Shown here one piece after another: positions 42,682 to 53,040 of a stretch of 64,000 nt of DNA (position 1 is its first letter; every line of letters begins with the position of its first letter). The stretch spans positions 21,390,838-21,454,837 of the forward strand of contig NC_081547.1 in NCBI RefSeq assembly GCF_901000735.1, in the 5' to 3' direction. The stretch comes from Corylus avellana (lineage: Eukaryota; Streptophyta; Magnoliopsida; Fagales; Betulaceae). Position numbers and translations under genes: made by a program. The notes beneath the pieces are model-generated. The model did not search any database. It saw nothing but the letters and a program-made list of their open reading frames with translations, and had not been told where the DNA came from.

Positions 42682-43098
42682 CACACACATATATAAATGA
42701 ACCATAAAAGTTAATAGATTCTAAATTACCCTTTAAGTAGCACTGAAAGTTTGAAACAAAATGTCATATGATATGTACTAACATTTATATGGTGAACAAT
42801 ACTACATTTTTGTGTCGATCGAAAAGCAAGATTCATTCCAAAATATAGTTTTCATTTGATTATTTTCTCATATTTGGGTGAGTCTCTATCAATCTTCATA
42901 AAATGCCATCCTATCATAGTTAATTCCTGATTTATCCTCCAACCTCAAAACCAAAAAGATGGGATTAGGAGCACGTGTTGGCATGTGATGGGATGGGTTG
43001 TTTTTATAGTTATCTAAAGTTGATACCTTTGTTTTTTTTTTTGGTTTATACATAAAATGAATGCTATCTTCTTCTTTGTTTTTCCCCTTAATCCATCT

Positions 43099-43320
43099 CA
43101 CATGTACATGCACCCTACTGTGCAGTGGGCACTCACAAGTCACAATAATAAATCATGCATCCCACCATTCCACCCCTCCTCTATGAAGCTATGTGTGTGT
43201 ATGTGTTCTCACATGTACATTCACTCTACTGCACAGTGGGCACTCACAAGTCACAATAATAAATCATTCATCCCACCCTTCCACCCTTCCTCTATGAAGC
43301 TGTGTGTGTGTGTGTGTGTG
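43099..43320. repeat. 111-bp tandem duplication
   Basis: The segment at 43099-43209 is repeated at 43210-43320 with few changes. Both copies read CACATGTACAT, then GCACAGTGGGCACTCACAAG (second copy; GTGCAGTGGG in the first) and TCTATGAAGCT, and end in a TG-rich run. The GT runs at the borders could have promoted slippage. The 88-aa open frame across it is a consequence of the duplication. Confidence 0.9.
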
Positions 43321-43857
43321 TGATGTCATACTTTTTCACGGCTTTTTTGAACTTTGTCTCATTGACTCCTTTCCTTTCATGAACTTTGTCTCCTTGACTC
43401 CTTCCCTCTGCATGTGGCACATAAGTTTAAGAAAGTTGTGGGAGAACATGGTGAGTAAGGACTTTGCTTTGCATATGCTGTTTACCTAATATGTAATGTC
43501 TTGTTAAATTAAGAATGTTTTTAGTTTCTGTAGATTGTTTATAGTTGTTGTTTAGTTGTTGGGTATAGTGGCTTTTGTTTTAGTTGATACTACTGGTTTG
43601 TGTAGTATCTTGTGTTTGTTGTTATTTGAAATCTTATTCATATAAAAAACAAAACCAAAAGAAAAAGAATTCAGTGCACCAAACATAACAATGATATATT
43701 CGGTATATTTTTCATTGTAGAGAGTCAATCACAATGTAGGCTCATGTTCTTTAATTTCCTCATTTTCCTATATGGAAAAAGTTCATTCTTTTACAGTTAA
43801 ATTGCTTCTATTTCATGCTTTTTTCCTGAATTTCTTTTGCAATTGGGGTTTTGTTAG

Positions 43858-43940
43858 TCTTGCAACATTGATGAAGTAACGCCGATTGAAGCTGTCATAT
43901 CAAAATGTAGCATGCTAGCTGAAGATTGTTTTGTCCAAAG
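43858..43940 (+). other. Isolated exon-like segment
   Basis: An 83-nt stretch lies between a good acceptor (TTTTGTTAG) and a good donor (AAG before GTGAGAG, followed by a pyrimidine-rich stretch). It is open in one frame and reads IDEVTPIEAVISKCSMLAED and then CFVQR. Its composition is protein-like and unlike the surrounding repeats. No partner exons were recognised on either side, so it may be a stranded exon of a dead gene, a captured gene piece or chance. The family is not recognised. Confidence 0.3.
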
Positions 43941-44289
43941 GTGAGAGCAACCTCTCTTTCTCTCTTTATGTGCATCATGCCCTAGTTTGAAGCCTATCTT
44001 TAGCAAATCAGCAGCCTATCACCGTCATGATGTGATAGAATCTTTTGTTCCATTTTCTAGTTTTCACTGCAGGCGGCAACACCTATCACCAGCTTGGTAA
44101 TTGATATGTGATTTGCTCCCATGTAATGTAAATGGTCATCTTTCTTTTGATTAGTGTTCATTTTGGTGTAATGTTAATGTAAATTCAATCTAGTAGTCAA
44201 AGTCAGTAAAATATACAATACATTTTTAGTTTATTTTTTATTATTTTTTGTCACTTTCCATGAGGAATGAATTTCATGTACTGATAACT

Positions 44290-45090
44290 ATGTGAAATTC
44301 TTGGTTGGACAATGGTTTGTGTTAGTTCTTGCGTTGGCTAATTCGGTGATCAAAACAGAAGTTCCAAAGCACCAAGATTCACCCTTAATGCAAGGCCATG
44401 TTAGGACAGGAAGATAGCATGTCCAAACATGAATTCCAACAAACTCGTTTTGCTCCATCGCAAGGCTCCATTTGGACGGGAAGCTAGCCTGTCTGGACGT
44501 GAATTTCAGCAAGATACATTGTAACCCCATCGCAATACCCAGTTCGGATGGGCACTTACCCCGTCCAAATGGCCCGTAGGTTTTATGCTCAAAACCTGTT
44601 TTCATGTGGGTTTGGTTATATATATATATATATATATTAAGAGAGAGAGGTAAGAAATTCTATCCTAGGTTTCGTGAGAGGCTGTGCTTAGAGAAAACAT
44701 CTGTGGTGAGCCTAATCGTTACTCTTAGAGGATTTTTTAAGTTTCATTGTGAGCGTCAGTGAGAAGTCTATCGGAAGGGTTCGGTAAAGGAGAATCACAT
44801 TGAAGGAGATTATGAGCGAGGAGATGAGTTGGAGGCTTGTCGATCTTATAGAGTCAATGACTTGCATCGGGTTGTAAGTGTTCTTAGTGTCTGTAATTTC
44901 TAAATATATTTTTGATAGTGATTTCTTGGATTTGGCTGCTCCAGAGAAATTTTACTTTTAAAACCTTTTCTAAAAGGTTTTCTCTTCGTCACCAAAATCC
45001 TTGTGTTTGATTTTACATATTTTGGTGATTGTATGCTTATTGTTAAATATCTGTTAATTCCGCATATTGTGATATTTACCTGCAAAGCAT
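44290..45090 (+). mobile_element. LTR-retrotransposon fragment, probably Copia-type LTR
   Basis: Two to three diverged units of about 75-80 bp (44390-44580; words such as TTTGGACGGGAAGCTAGC and TTAGGACAGGAAGATAGC) precede a (TA)n run. The stretch at 44640-45090 then includes TTGGATTTGGCTGCTCCAGA, CCTTTTCTAAAAGGTTTTCT and CACCAAAATCCTTGTGT, wording typical of the U5 side of plant Copia LTRs. No gag or pol is attached and the ends were not fixed. Confidence 0.5.
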
Positions 45091-45094
45091 TTTT

Positions 45095-46041
45095 AAGTTT
45101 GTATTCATGTTTTCTATGGAACTATATATCATTATAGCTTGCATTTTTTCTTCTTCCTTTCTTGTGGAACTTTCATTTGTAATATATAATTGACATCCAT
45201 TAATTGTCTATTTCTTCTTAATTGTAAGCTATATTTCATTTTAAATTATGAGATCATTTGCTTGCATTTTTGCATACTTTGATAGAATTTAATGAAATTG
45301 TCAAGTTCGTTTACAATGTGGGAGGTTTTGTGGTTCATATTTTATGTAAGAATTGAGTGCATAGGAATTGTAATGCTCGAACTTATTGATAAGTCGTAAG
45401 TGAAAAATAGATTGGTATTTCACGTGATACTACTACATGATATAACATTAGAAATATCGTAGCATAAAATAATCATGAATACATTTTTATTTTCTTTTTT
45501 ATGACATGACAAACTCATCTGAAGTGAAAATACTGATGCTTTTAAGTAAACCCTCAACTTAAATAAACATTAATACTAATATTACAAACTTAATATAAAA
45601 AACTAAACACTATTTATTAAAAGATTGATGCTACAGAAGACACATCAAAAGGTACTACAAACTAACTATTGAAAGTCAGCATTTTTCAAAAGTACGAGGC
45701 TTCTAGTTAGCCTCAAGCATAAAATTGAAGACACGTGTATGAGTCTTCCTCTTTGTTTTCTCGAGCAGCATTTGTAAAATTATGACAATTTTACAGGTGA
45801 ATGTGTGAGTCCATAGCTCATTAAGTCTAAGCAAATTGATTATTTATAATATGAGCCTCATTTTGAAAATCCCTCCAGCTAATGTTTATAATAACAACTA
45901 CAGTTTTCTAAAACAAAGTTTACCACCAAAAAGTCATATTTGATAGAATAACCGCTCACATAGAGACCAAAAATTCTCTTATTTTCCTTCGCATTTTCTT
46001 TATAAAAAATGTATAACTTCACATCTCATAAAATGTATAAC

Positions 46042-46080
<39 letters not shown>
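45095..46080. other. AT-rich DNA, nothing recognised
   Basis: No gene or defined element is seen. A (TA)n run at about 46039-46080 closes the stretch and abuts the LTR-like segment to its right. Confidence 0.6.
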
Positions 46081-46081
<1 letters not shown>

Positions 46082-46082
<1 letters not shown>

Positions 46083-47065
46083 GAAATCATTCAAGTCTCA
46101 TTAAATGATGACATATGATCACGAACATAAAGTTCTTACATCACAGAGCAAAAGCTCTGAGAAAATCATAGCCGAAGCTACTAGGTTACAAGTCATAAAT
46201 ATATACATAACAATCTAACATTCAAGACTCATCTATGACATAAAAATCTGCTAACGTATGACTAATCTTTAGTTGTAACATTATGTTTGCTCTAGACAGA
46301 CTCAATCCGATACATAGGTAGCAACATTCTCATACCGAAACTCATCATCCTCAACTCGCAAGTCAGAAAATTATTCACATCCTCAACTCAATAGGCTAGG
46401 ACCACAAAATATAGGGAAAACGAAAAAACAAGGAAAGATAAAAAAAAAAAAAAAAAGAGCACAAAAGCCCACAAAATACCACTGGAGAAAGGCTGTCGGA
46501 TGATTGTAGCCAGAAAGTGAAAAAATCACGTGCAAGCGCGTGCAAGTCACGATCTGTCACGGGGTTGTCGGAATCAGAAGCGACAGGTGCCGTTGGAAGT
46601 GGGCAGGGCCGGTGCGCGTGGTGGAGTGACACGTGTCAAGATAGGTTTGACGGAGGGACGTAGATCGAGCTTTAAATAGTCCGATCCAATAACCCCATCA
46701 ACCCTAGAAAAAGGCACGACATAAATGGTGGATGGCACACCTAGCACAGTGGGGCTTGAGCCTGCAACAAAAGAAAAATAAGCAAAAAGAAAAAGGGAGG
46801 AGAGGGGGAGGGGGGAGTGCGGTTAGGGTTTTTGTTTCCATAACATGATAATTGAAACAACAATTAAAACATTTCATATCTTATGCTTTATATAAGATTA
46901 ACATGCATCGTCATTCACATACGTTTCACATACTTTTATTTTTATTTTTATCATAAACAAGTGAATCCATACTCCCACTTGACCGTTGGAGTTTGCTAAG
47001 TAAATACCCTCACTTAACTGCTGAATTGTTGACAAATTTATCCTTCTTATAGTGTCAATGTGCTA

Positions 47066-47111
<46 letters not shown>

Positions 47112-47738
47112 GGGATCAATGTACTAAGTTAATAACCACACTTAACCACCAGATTGTAAGGCAACTTTATTTCTCTTTCCTAATATTGGGGTGCTTAGCT
47201 TATGATCCCATTTATCAGCCAGGTTCTCACATGCATTCATTTTCACATACTTTCACATAACTTTCATTACAACTTTTCACTTTCATTATCATAGTGTTAC
47301 ATTTTTACAAAAATTTTGTTTTCCCCTCCGAAGCACTTTTCCATAAAATATTTTCCTTTAAAAGCACATTTTCATTTAATACGCATGAAAATCATTTGAA
47401 ACTGTAATCATACTCATATGCAAAATAACATGGCTCAACTGAATTATATATACATCATACTTTTATAAAATAGTGCATGGTTTGTAAGTTTATATTTACA
47501 ACTTAGGCTTAGATTCCTAAAATGTACTTATATTCTCTGTACTTCCTCTACATTAATACCATGTCTAACGGTTAGGTCTAACCCGTACTTTTAATCCCTA
47601 ATATTTTTGTCAATACATATGGTCCTCGAATGTCTCAAAATTCTTAAAATAAATCCTAAACATCTCGTTCAGACTAATCTCGATCGATCGGAGATCCATT
47701 GAGGATCAATTGGGAAAACTCTAACCATTTCGTGACAG
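46082..47738 (-). mobile_element. Probable gypsy 3' LTR (minus orientation)
   Basis: On the minus strand the segment begins TGTCACGAAATGGTTAGAG at 47738, just downstream of an integrase fragment, the correct order for a 3' LTR. It extends to about 46082, where a TA run hides the other end. It contains a 34-bp T-run (47071-47105), a near-direct repeat around 46995/47120 (GCTAAGTAAATACC / CTAAGTTAATAACC) and an AGCAAAAGCTCTGAG block. There is no coding capacity. Without a matching 5' LTR, the borders stay uncertain. Confidence 0.5.
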
Positions 47739-47739
47739 G

Positions 47740-49085
47740 TACCCTACTAAAATTCTAGTTTGTCCCCATTGCCTTCTGTATACTTGTCCAAAATTTCAAT
47801 ATAAACCAAGGATCTCGATCATAAACTATGGTATACCACGCAATCTGACTATCTCTTTGATGTATAGCTCTGCCAATTTCTACGTCAAATAAGTGATTTT
47901 GAAGGGAACAAAATGCGCACTCTTTATGATCCATCAATCACCCATCTAGATGGTGTCTTGCCCGCTTGGTGCTTTAGGCAAACTGACAATGAAATCCTTT
48001 GTGACCTCATCCCATTTTTACTATGGGACGTGAAGTGGTTGAAGTGGCCCTATCGGCCACTAATGTTCAACTTTCACTCACATGACATGTGGAACATTAT
48101 GCTATATACTTAGCAATGTCCTACTTCATGTTGTTTCACCAATACTTCTTTTTCAAGTCTTGGTACGTCTTGGTGCTATTAAGAATACCATATGCAATGT
48201 AACAATGCTTGGTGCGCCTCTTCTAGGATATCTCTTTTTAACTCGTCATCATTAGGGACAAATGTCATGTTGTCGCTGGTTCTTAAACAATCATTCATTG
48301 TGAAATAGAAGTTAGGAGCTTCTTCATACCTAGCTTTCTCCCTAAGCTCTGTTAACATTGGGTCCTTCTCTTGTGCCTCCCCGACTCTATCACCAGTTAG
48401 AGGCTGGATTACTAAAGTCATGACAAATGTTGGATCCTCACTTTGGTAAATGATTTTGTTTCGGTTTCGGTTCTAAACTGTAGCAAAAATTGATTGATGT
48501 GGAAAAAGTAAGAATGTTTTTTTTTTTAACAAGTAAAAAAGTAAGAATATTTGGTATGGAAAAATGAAAAAATTTTGTTTTTTGTAGTGATTTTTTTATT
48601 TAAATAGTAATAAAAAGTGATTAATGTGATGTAAAAAGTATGAGAATGTTGGAAAATGAAAAAAGTAGGTTGCCTTTGCCTTTGCCAAAACCGTTTAACA
48701 AATGAAGCCTTAGCACCACTTCAATATTGAGTTTCTTAAACTCTTGGATGAGTTAATTCTAAGTAGGCATGGATGTCATCGCCTTGACTTGCGACTTTCT
48801 ACTCAACACATGTGCAACTACATTGGCCTTAATATGATGGTATTGGATATTGCAGTCATAGTCTCTTATCAGCTTTATCCATCTTCATTGCATAATGTTC
48901 ATCTCTTTCCGTGTGAAAAAAACACTTCAAACTCTAATGGTCAGTAAATATTTCGTACTTTTCACCATATAGATAATGCCTCCATGCCTTCAATGCACGT
49001 GCTACCACAACAAACTCCAAATTGTGGGTGGGATAGTTCTTTTCATGGTCTTTTAGCAGTCGTGAGAAATAGGCTACAACTTTTT
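47740..49085 (-). pseudogene. Ty3/gypsy pol remnant: RNase H to integrase
   Basis: Minus-strand translation from 49085 reads [20 protein letters not shown], then [20 protein letters not shown] and KYEIFTDH, the gypsy RNase H, followed at once by a stop. After a decayed stretch and an inserted repeat come the RNase H-integrase linker (EKDPMLTELREKA, FVPNDDELKRDILEEAH; 48.4-48.2 kb) and integrase core pieces (IVYDRDPWFILKFWTSIQKAMGT; 47.9-47.76 kb; DRDP carries the second catalytic Asp). Protease, RT and gag are absent. The integrase is cut short before the LTR, so this is a dead, internally deleted copy. Confidence 0.85.
48438..48715. mobile_element. Small MITE-like insert inside gypsy pol
   Basis: A 280-bp AT-rich block separates the RNase H and linker parts of the gypsy pol. 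It begins TTTGTTTCGGTTTCGGTTC and ends CAAAACCGTTTAACAAATG, with a GTAAGAAT word repeated inside. The text differs in composition from pol and fits a non-autonomous DNA element. Target duplication was not verified. Confidence 0.45.
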
Positions 49086-49427
49086 ACTTAAGATGATCCT
49101 ATCATGCCTATGTATTGTGGAATAGTTGAGATTATCCTCTCCTGTCATGGTCTCATTATTACTGTGAAAGGATTATGGGTATGGATGGGCCATGTAGAGG
49201 ATGATTATGGACTATGAAATAATTATTGCTATCATATTGTACACATTAACATGATTTTCTGTCTTAAAACTGCAGAATGTTTCTTCGAAATATGCCTTAA
49301 TTATCTTTTAAATATATTGTTTTCCTATTGGCATAGTTATTTTGAATAATTGTCATCATACATAATTTGTTTAAAGTCTTACTAATATTTTGGTGACACT
49401 TCCTCAAAAGTATTTATGAAAAGCATT

Positions 49428-49470
<43 letters not shown>

Positions 49471-49830
49471 TTAAATTTAAAATTTTCCTTTAAAACTGAA
49501 TTAAAATTTTTTTAATCCGTGTCCAATGCTGAGTCCGTGTCCAATGCTAACTGTCATCAAATATTTAAATTATAGTAAAACTACTAATTGCTTTTTCCGC
49601 GGTCCACTAATCTTTCTATATTACGTTTCCTCATGGGATTCGGCCTCCACTGTCGTCACCCAAAGACCCGCCCCCACTCAAACGTCGCTTAATTCCCCAA
49701 ATCCCCCCACCACCGTTCAATGAAATCAAGTGGGATCCATCAGAGAAATCGAACGGTCAAGATTCCCCGCTTCGAAGGTGGGTGGGCTCTGATCACAACC
49801 ACACAGTTGGGTCTCATGGTCCATCAAAAA
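49086..49830. other. Upstream region of the DAYSLEEPER-like gene
   Basis: AT-rich DNA with a T-run/A-run at 49431-49470 that could form a hairpin, a short direct repeat (GTCCGTGTCCAATGCT-like copies at 49516 and 49533), and then a GC-richer proximal stretch from 49600. No gene was recognised. Confidence 0.5.
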
Positions 49831-49835
49831 AATAC

Positions 49836-49844
49836 TATATAAAT
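49836..49844 (+). promoter_or_regulatory. TATA box of the DAYSLEEPER-like gene
   Basis: TATATAAAT lies about 30 bp before a probable transcription start near 49865-49875 and 370 bp upstream of the splice donor at 50218. Its spacing to the 5'UTR exon is right, and the downstream leader is C/T-rich, as in plant core promoters. Confidence 0.5.
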
Positions 49845-49869
49845 CGTATAAATGGACCCCAAGTCCACA

Positions 49870-50217
49870 AATTCTTGTTCAGCACGTTTCTTTTGTCCCT
49901 CTCAAGTCTCATCCAACGCCTCCGAAAAAAAAGAAAAAAAGGCCTGAGGCGGCTCCTTAGCCCTAGCCCCTTTAGGGTCCATTAGGGTTTTCCATTCTAA
50001 AGCTCAGAACCCTCCATTCAAAGCTCAAGCCCATCAACTTCGTCTTCAACCTCCCTCTACCCAAAATTTCAAAATTTTTTTTTTTTTTTCTGAAAATTAT
50101 TAGACAATTAAGAAAAAAATAAAGCAAAAACAATACAGAAATTTGGAAAAAATCAAAACCCTAGATTGGGGGAGTTGCATTGAGGAAACTTTTCGATTTG
50201 CAGGCCCGCGATTCGCT
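49870..50217 (+). other. Non-coding first exon (5'UTR) of the DAYSLEEPER-like gene
   Basis: A pyrimidine-rich leader with several CCCTAGCCC/TTAGGGTTT words (telo-box-like, 49975-49990) ends at a good donor (CGCT before GTAAGAATTC). The next acceptor, TTCCTTTGTAG at 53017-53027, lies just before the coding start, giving a 2810-bp 5'UTR intron. Both the start and the donor are inferred from sequence only. Confidence 0.5.
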
Positions 50218-50880
50218 GTAAGAATTCTTTACTTTCTCTTCTCTTTGATTATTGTTTCAAGATATTGAATTTGTTGTTCTCTCTGTGTTATTTGTGATTT
50301 GTGCGGCGTTTTTAGTTCTTCGATCTGATTGTTATTGTTTCCTGGCCTGTTTGGCGGTTTTGATTATTAGGTTTTCTGGTTTTTGTCCTAATTCTGGTTT
50401 TTAATCTGTTTTTGATATCCTTTTTGGGCTTTTAGTTCAATTTCAGGTCGATAAATCCATGTATGTAATCTGTGTATGATTTTATGTATGTATGTCTATG
50501 TGTGCACTATGTATATGTTAAACTACTGCGGAGTGGGTGATTATGTCTTTTTAGGGTTTTGAGATTTAAATTTTTGGTCGAAGCTCGAGGGCCGATCTGA
50601 ATTCTGAGAATAGGCGCTTCTTTTGGAAGATGTTTGAAGGCGTCCTCGATATTACTTGTGTGTGTGTGTGTTTCTCTCTTTGTTTAGTTGTTTGGAGTCT
50701 TATGTAACGCTGTTCAGTAAAGTTTTTGTCCAGTGGGCTTTTTCTGATGGCCCAAAATGACAGTTAAGACTAAAACGCGGTTGTAGTGCATATTTTGTTA
50801 AGTATCAATGTTTTCACTGACTTACAAAAAAACAATTGTAAGCCAATGAAAAAGGGGAATGCATTTAATGGACCGATCTG

Positions 50881-51163
50881 CCCCTGCCACCTAGCTCAGG
50901 TGGTAAAGGGATGGGATGGTGTTGGAATGCGCTCAAACTACTTTTACATGAAGTGAGGTGATTTGGGGATTGGCCTCAAGGTCCTAGGTTCGAAACCCAC
51001 TTAGTGTAGAATGCTTATTGGGGCATGGACTGGGAGTTCGCCCCTTGAATTAACTGAAGTGCACTTGCAGAAAACTCCTTGCTGAGGGCCTGTGCACCCT
51101 TAGGATTAGTCAGAGCGAAGTTCCGGATACCCGGTGCCAAATAAAAAAAAAAAAAAAAAAAAA
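50881..51163 (+). mobile_element. tRNA-derived SINE in the 5'UTR intron
   Basis: A pol III box A-like TAGCTCAGGTGG at 50892-50903 and a perfect box B GGTTCGAAACC at 50987-50997 are followed by a 130-bp body and an A-run at 51145-51163. This is the architecture of a SINE. The boxes are about 95 bp apart, wider than in a tRNA gene, and no cloverleaf is possible. It is in the sense orientation relative to the host gene. The target duplication was not resolved. Confidence 0.8.
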
Positions 51164-53040
51164 TTGGGGATTGGCACTGTGATTGGGAGTTATGATCCCC
51201 TCGAATAGGTTGTTAGTTTTGTTAAAAACCTGACTGCAGTGCTGTATGGTTTTGGGCTTGGTTGATACTGTGTTAATTGTTTTTCTTAAAAAAGGCCTTC
51301 TTATATCCATTGGAATTTTCAATGATGCATTCTAAATCGAAATGCGGAAGCTTCTCTTTCTTTTTTCTCTATACTTCAACTTTAAATGGTGGTGCAGATC
51401 ATGCCTGTCATCATGTCGTTTTATGTCCATGCATGCAATAAAATTTTCTCCTGAGTAGTGTAATTGCAGTTTCTATACAAACAATGTTATTCACACCTTG
51501 TCCACACTTGTTGTTGGCTTAAACTTCAGGTCATTATTTATCATATTATTATTATTTTTTATAAGTAATTGAGATAATATTAGAAGGGTAAGGCTAGTGT
51601 TTGACGTCCCCACATCTTGGGTATCTATTTCAATAGATTCTTATGGCTATGTATCTCTCAATCCAGGCATCATTGGGCGTAGTTGCATTTCTTTAGATTG
51701 AGATGAATTGTTCGAGAAAAATTACTTCTTTAAATTGAGATATATCAGACAAATATACGGAGTTGCTTGTTCCTTTGGTGGATTTTTCCCCCTTCTTTTG
51801 GGTATAAGTTTTATAATACAATATTTTTTTCCCAGTGTTACTACAAGTTATAAGCATTAAACTGCGACAGACTGTTATCTGGTATCCCACTTCTCTGGGC
51901 TCTGTCCTAATACATTTTATTTCACTGTCCATTTTTTGGGGCATTGGTATATATATAATTTTTTTTATATCTCTAGAGATTTTTTTTTTCTTTGTTTGGG
52001 TATTGAAGTGTTAATTCATCTATCTATATGCCAACATTCTGTCTGGGCCTTCACTTGACCTATATAAAAAAAAGAAGAAGCTTTTTCTGCATCTGCAATT
52101 GCACTGGCTTGTTGATAAAAGATCCTTGAGATTCACTTGGATCCACTTGTAATTTTTTTCGGATCCCCTTGTAATTGTTACATCACTGATGATCCTTACT
52201 GGGAGCTGTGAACTACACAGAAAATTTGTTGTAACTTCTCCATTGTTAGTTTGACAAACTTGATTTGGGGTTATCGTTGTTTAAGAGGATGATCATAGGA
52301 ACCATGGATTTTCTATCTTTTTAATTTTGAACCATGTTGATGTATGCTGCATCTTCTTTCAAAGCTTTAATTGGATTTATGGTCTACTGTGCTATTTAGA
52401 CTTTCATATCTACGTTTAGTTGAACCTGTTCACTAGTTGTAGTGCTACTGCATGATCATGGCTAAAACCTGTAGTTTATTTTTTGTGATGAACTTACTAC
52501 GTTGTTTCCTTTTGAATGAATTATTGGTGAGATGAATTCCTTCTTTTCTGGATATAATGGTGTGAATCCTTTGATTGTCTCTCTTTTTTTGAAGTTATAT
52601 ATTGTCTTTCAATTATATGATTTCTCACTGTATATAACTCATTTTGATATGTTCACATGGGAAAGCAGATGATTTATCATTCGATTCTGAGAATAATTTA
52701 TAGCTGCAGTACACAATACTCACTACAACTTACCATGTCCTTTTACTTTTAGATGTTGCACAAATAGTTACTTTAATTCACTTATTCCGGATGGGACAAG
52801 GCATTCCTTTTACTTTGAGATGTACAATTGGTGACATGCTTGTCATTGAACAGTGATTTGTCGGTGACCATGTGCACTTTGTGAAATTTAGTTATTGAAT
52901 GCCAGATTGTAATCTTTATTCTAATGATAGAAGTTTTGCTTATTTTACACCACAAGGTCAGTTTTTGTTTATTGGATTATGTGCTTATTCATGCCCTTTC
53001 TAATGCTGCATTCCTCTTCCTTTGTAGGTCTACATTCTCC

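Noticed and set aside
43057..43323. 88-codon open frame with internal repeat
   Set aside because: It arises from the 111-bp tandem duplication; no promoter, splice or domain evidence.
50881..51000. A tRNA gene
   Set aside because: Box A and B are present but about 95 bp apart, no cloverleaf forms and a poly(A) tail follows, so it is a SINE.
52924..53040. Upstream extension of the DAYSLEEPER-like frame
   Set aside because: It crosses the acceptor at 53027 and reads intron sequence; the family N-terminus starts at the ATG at 53041.
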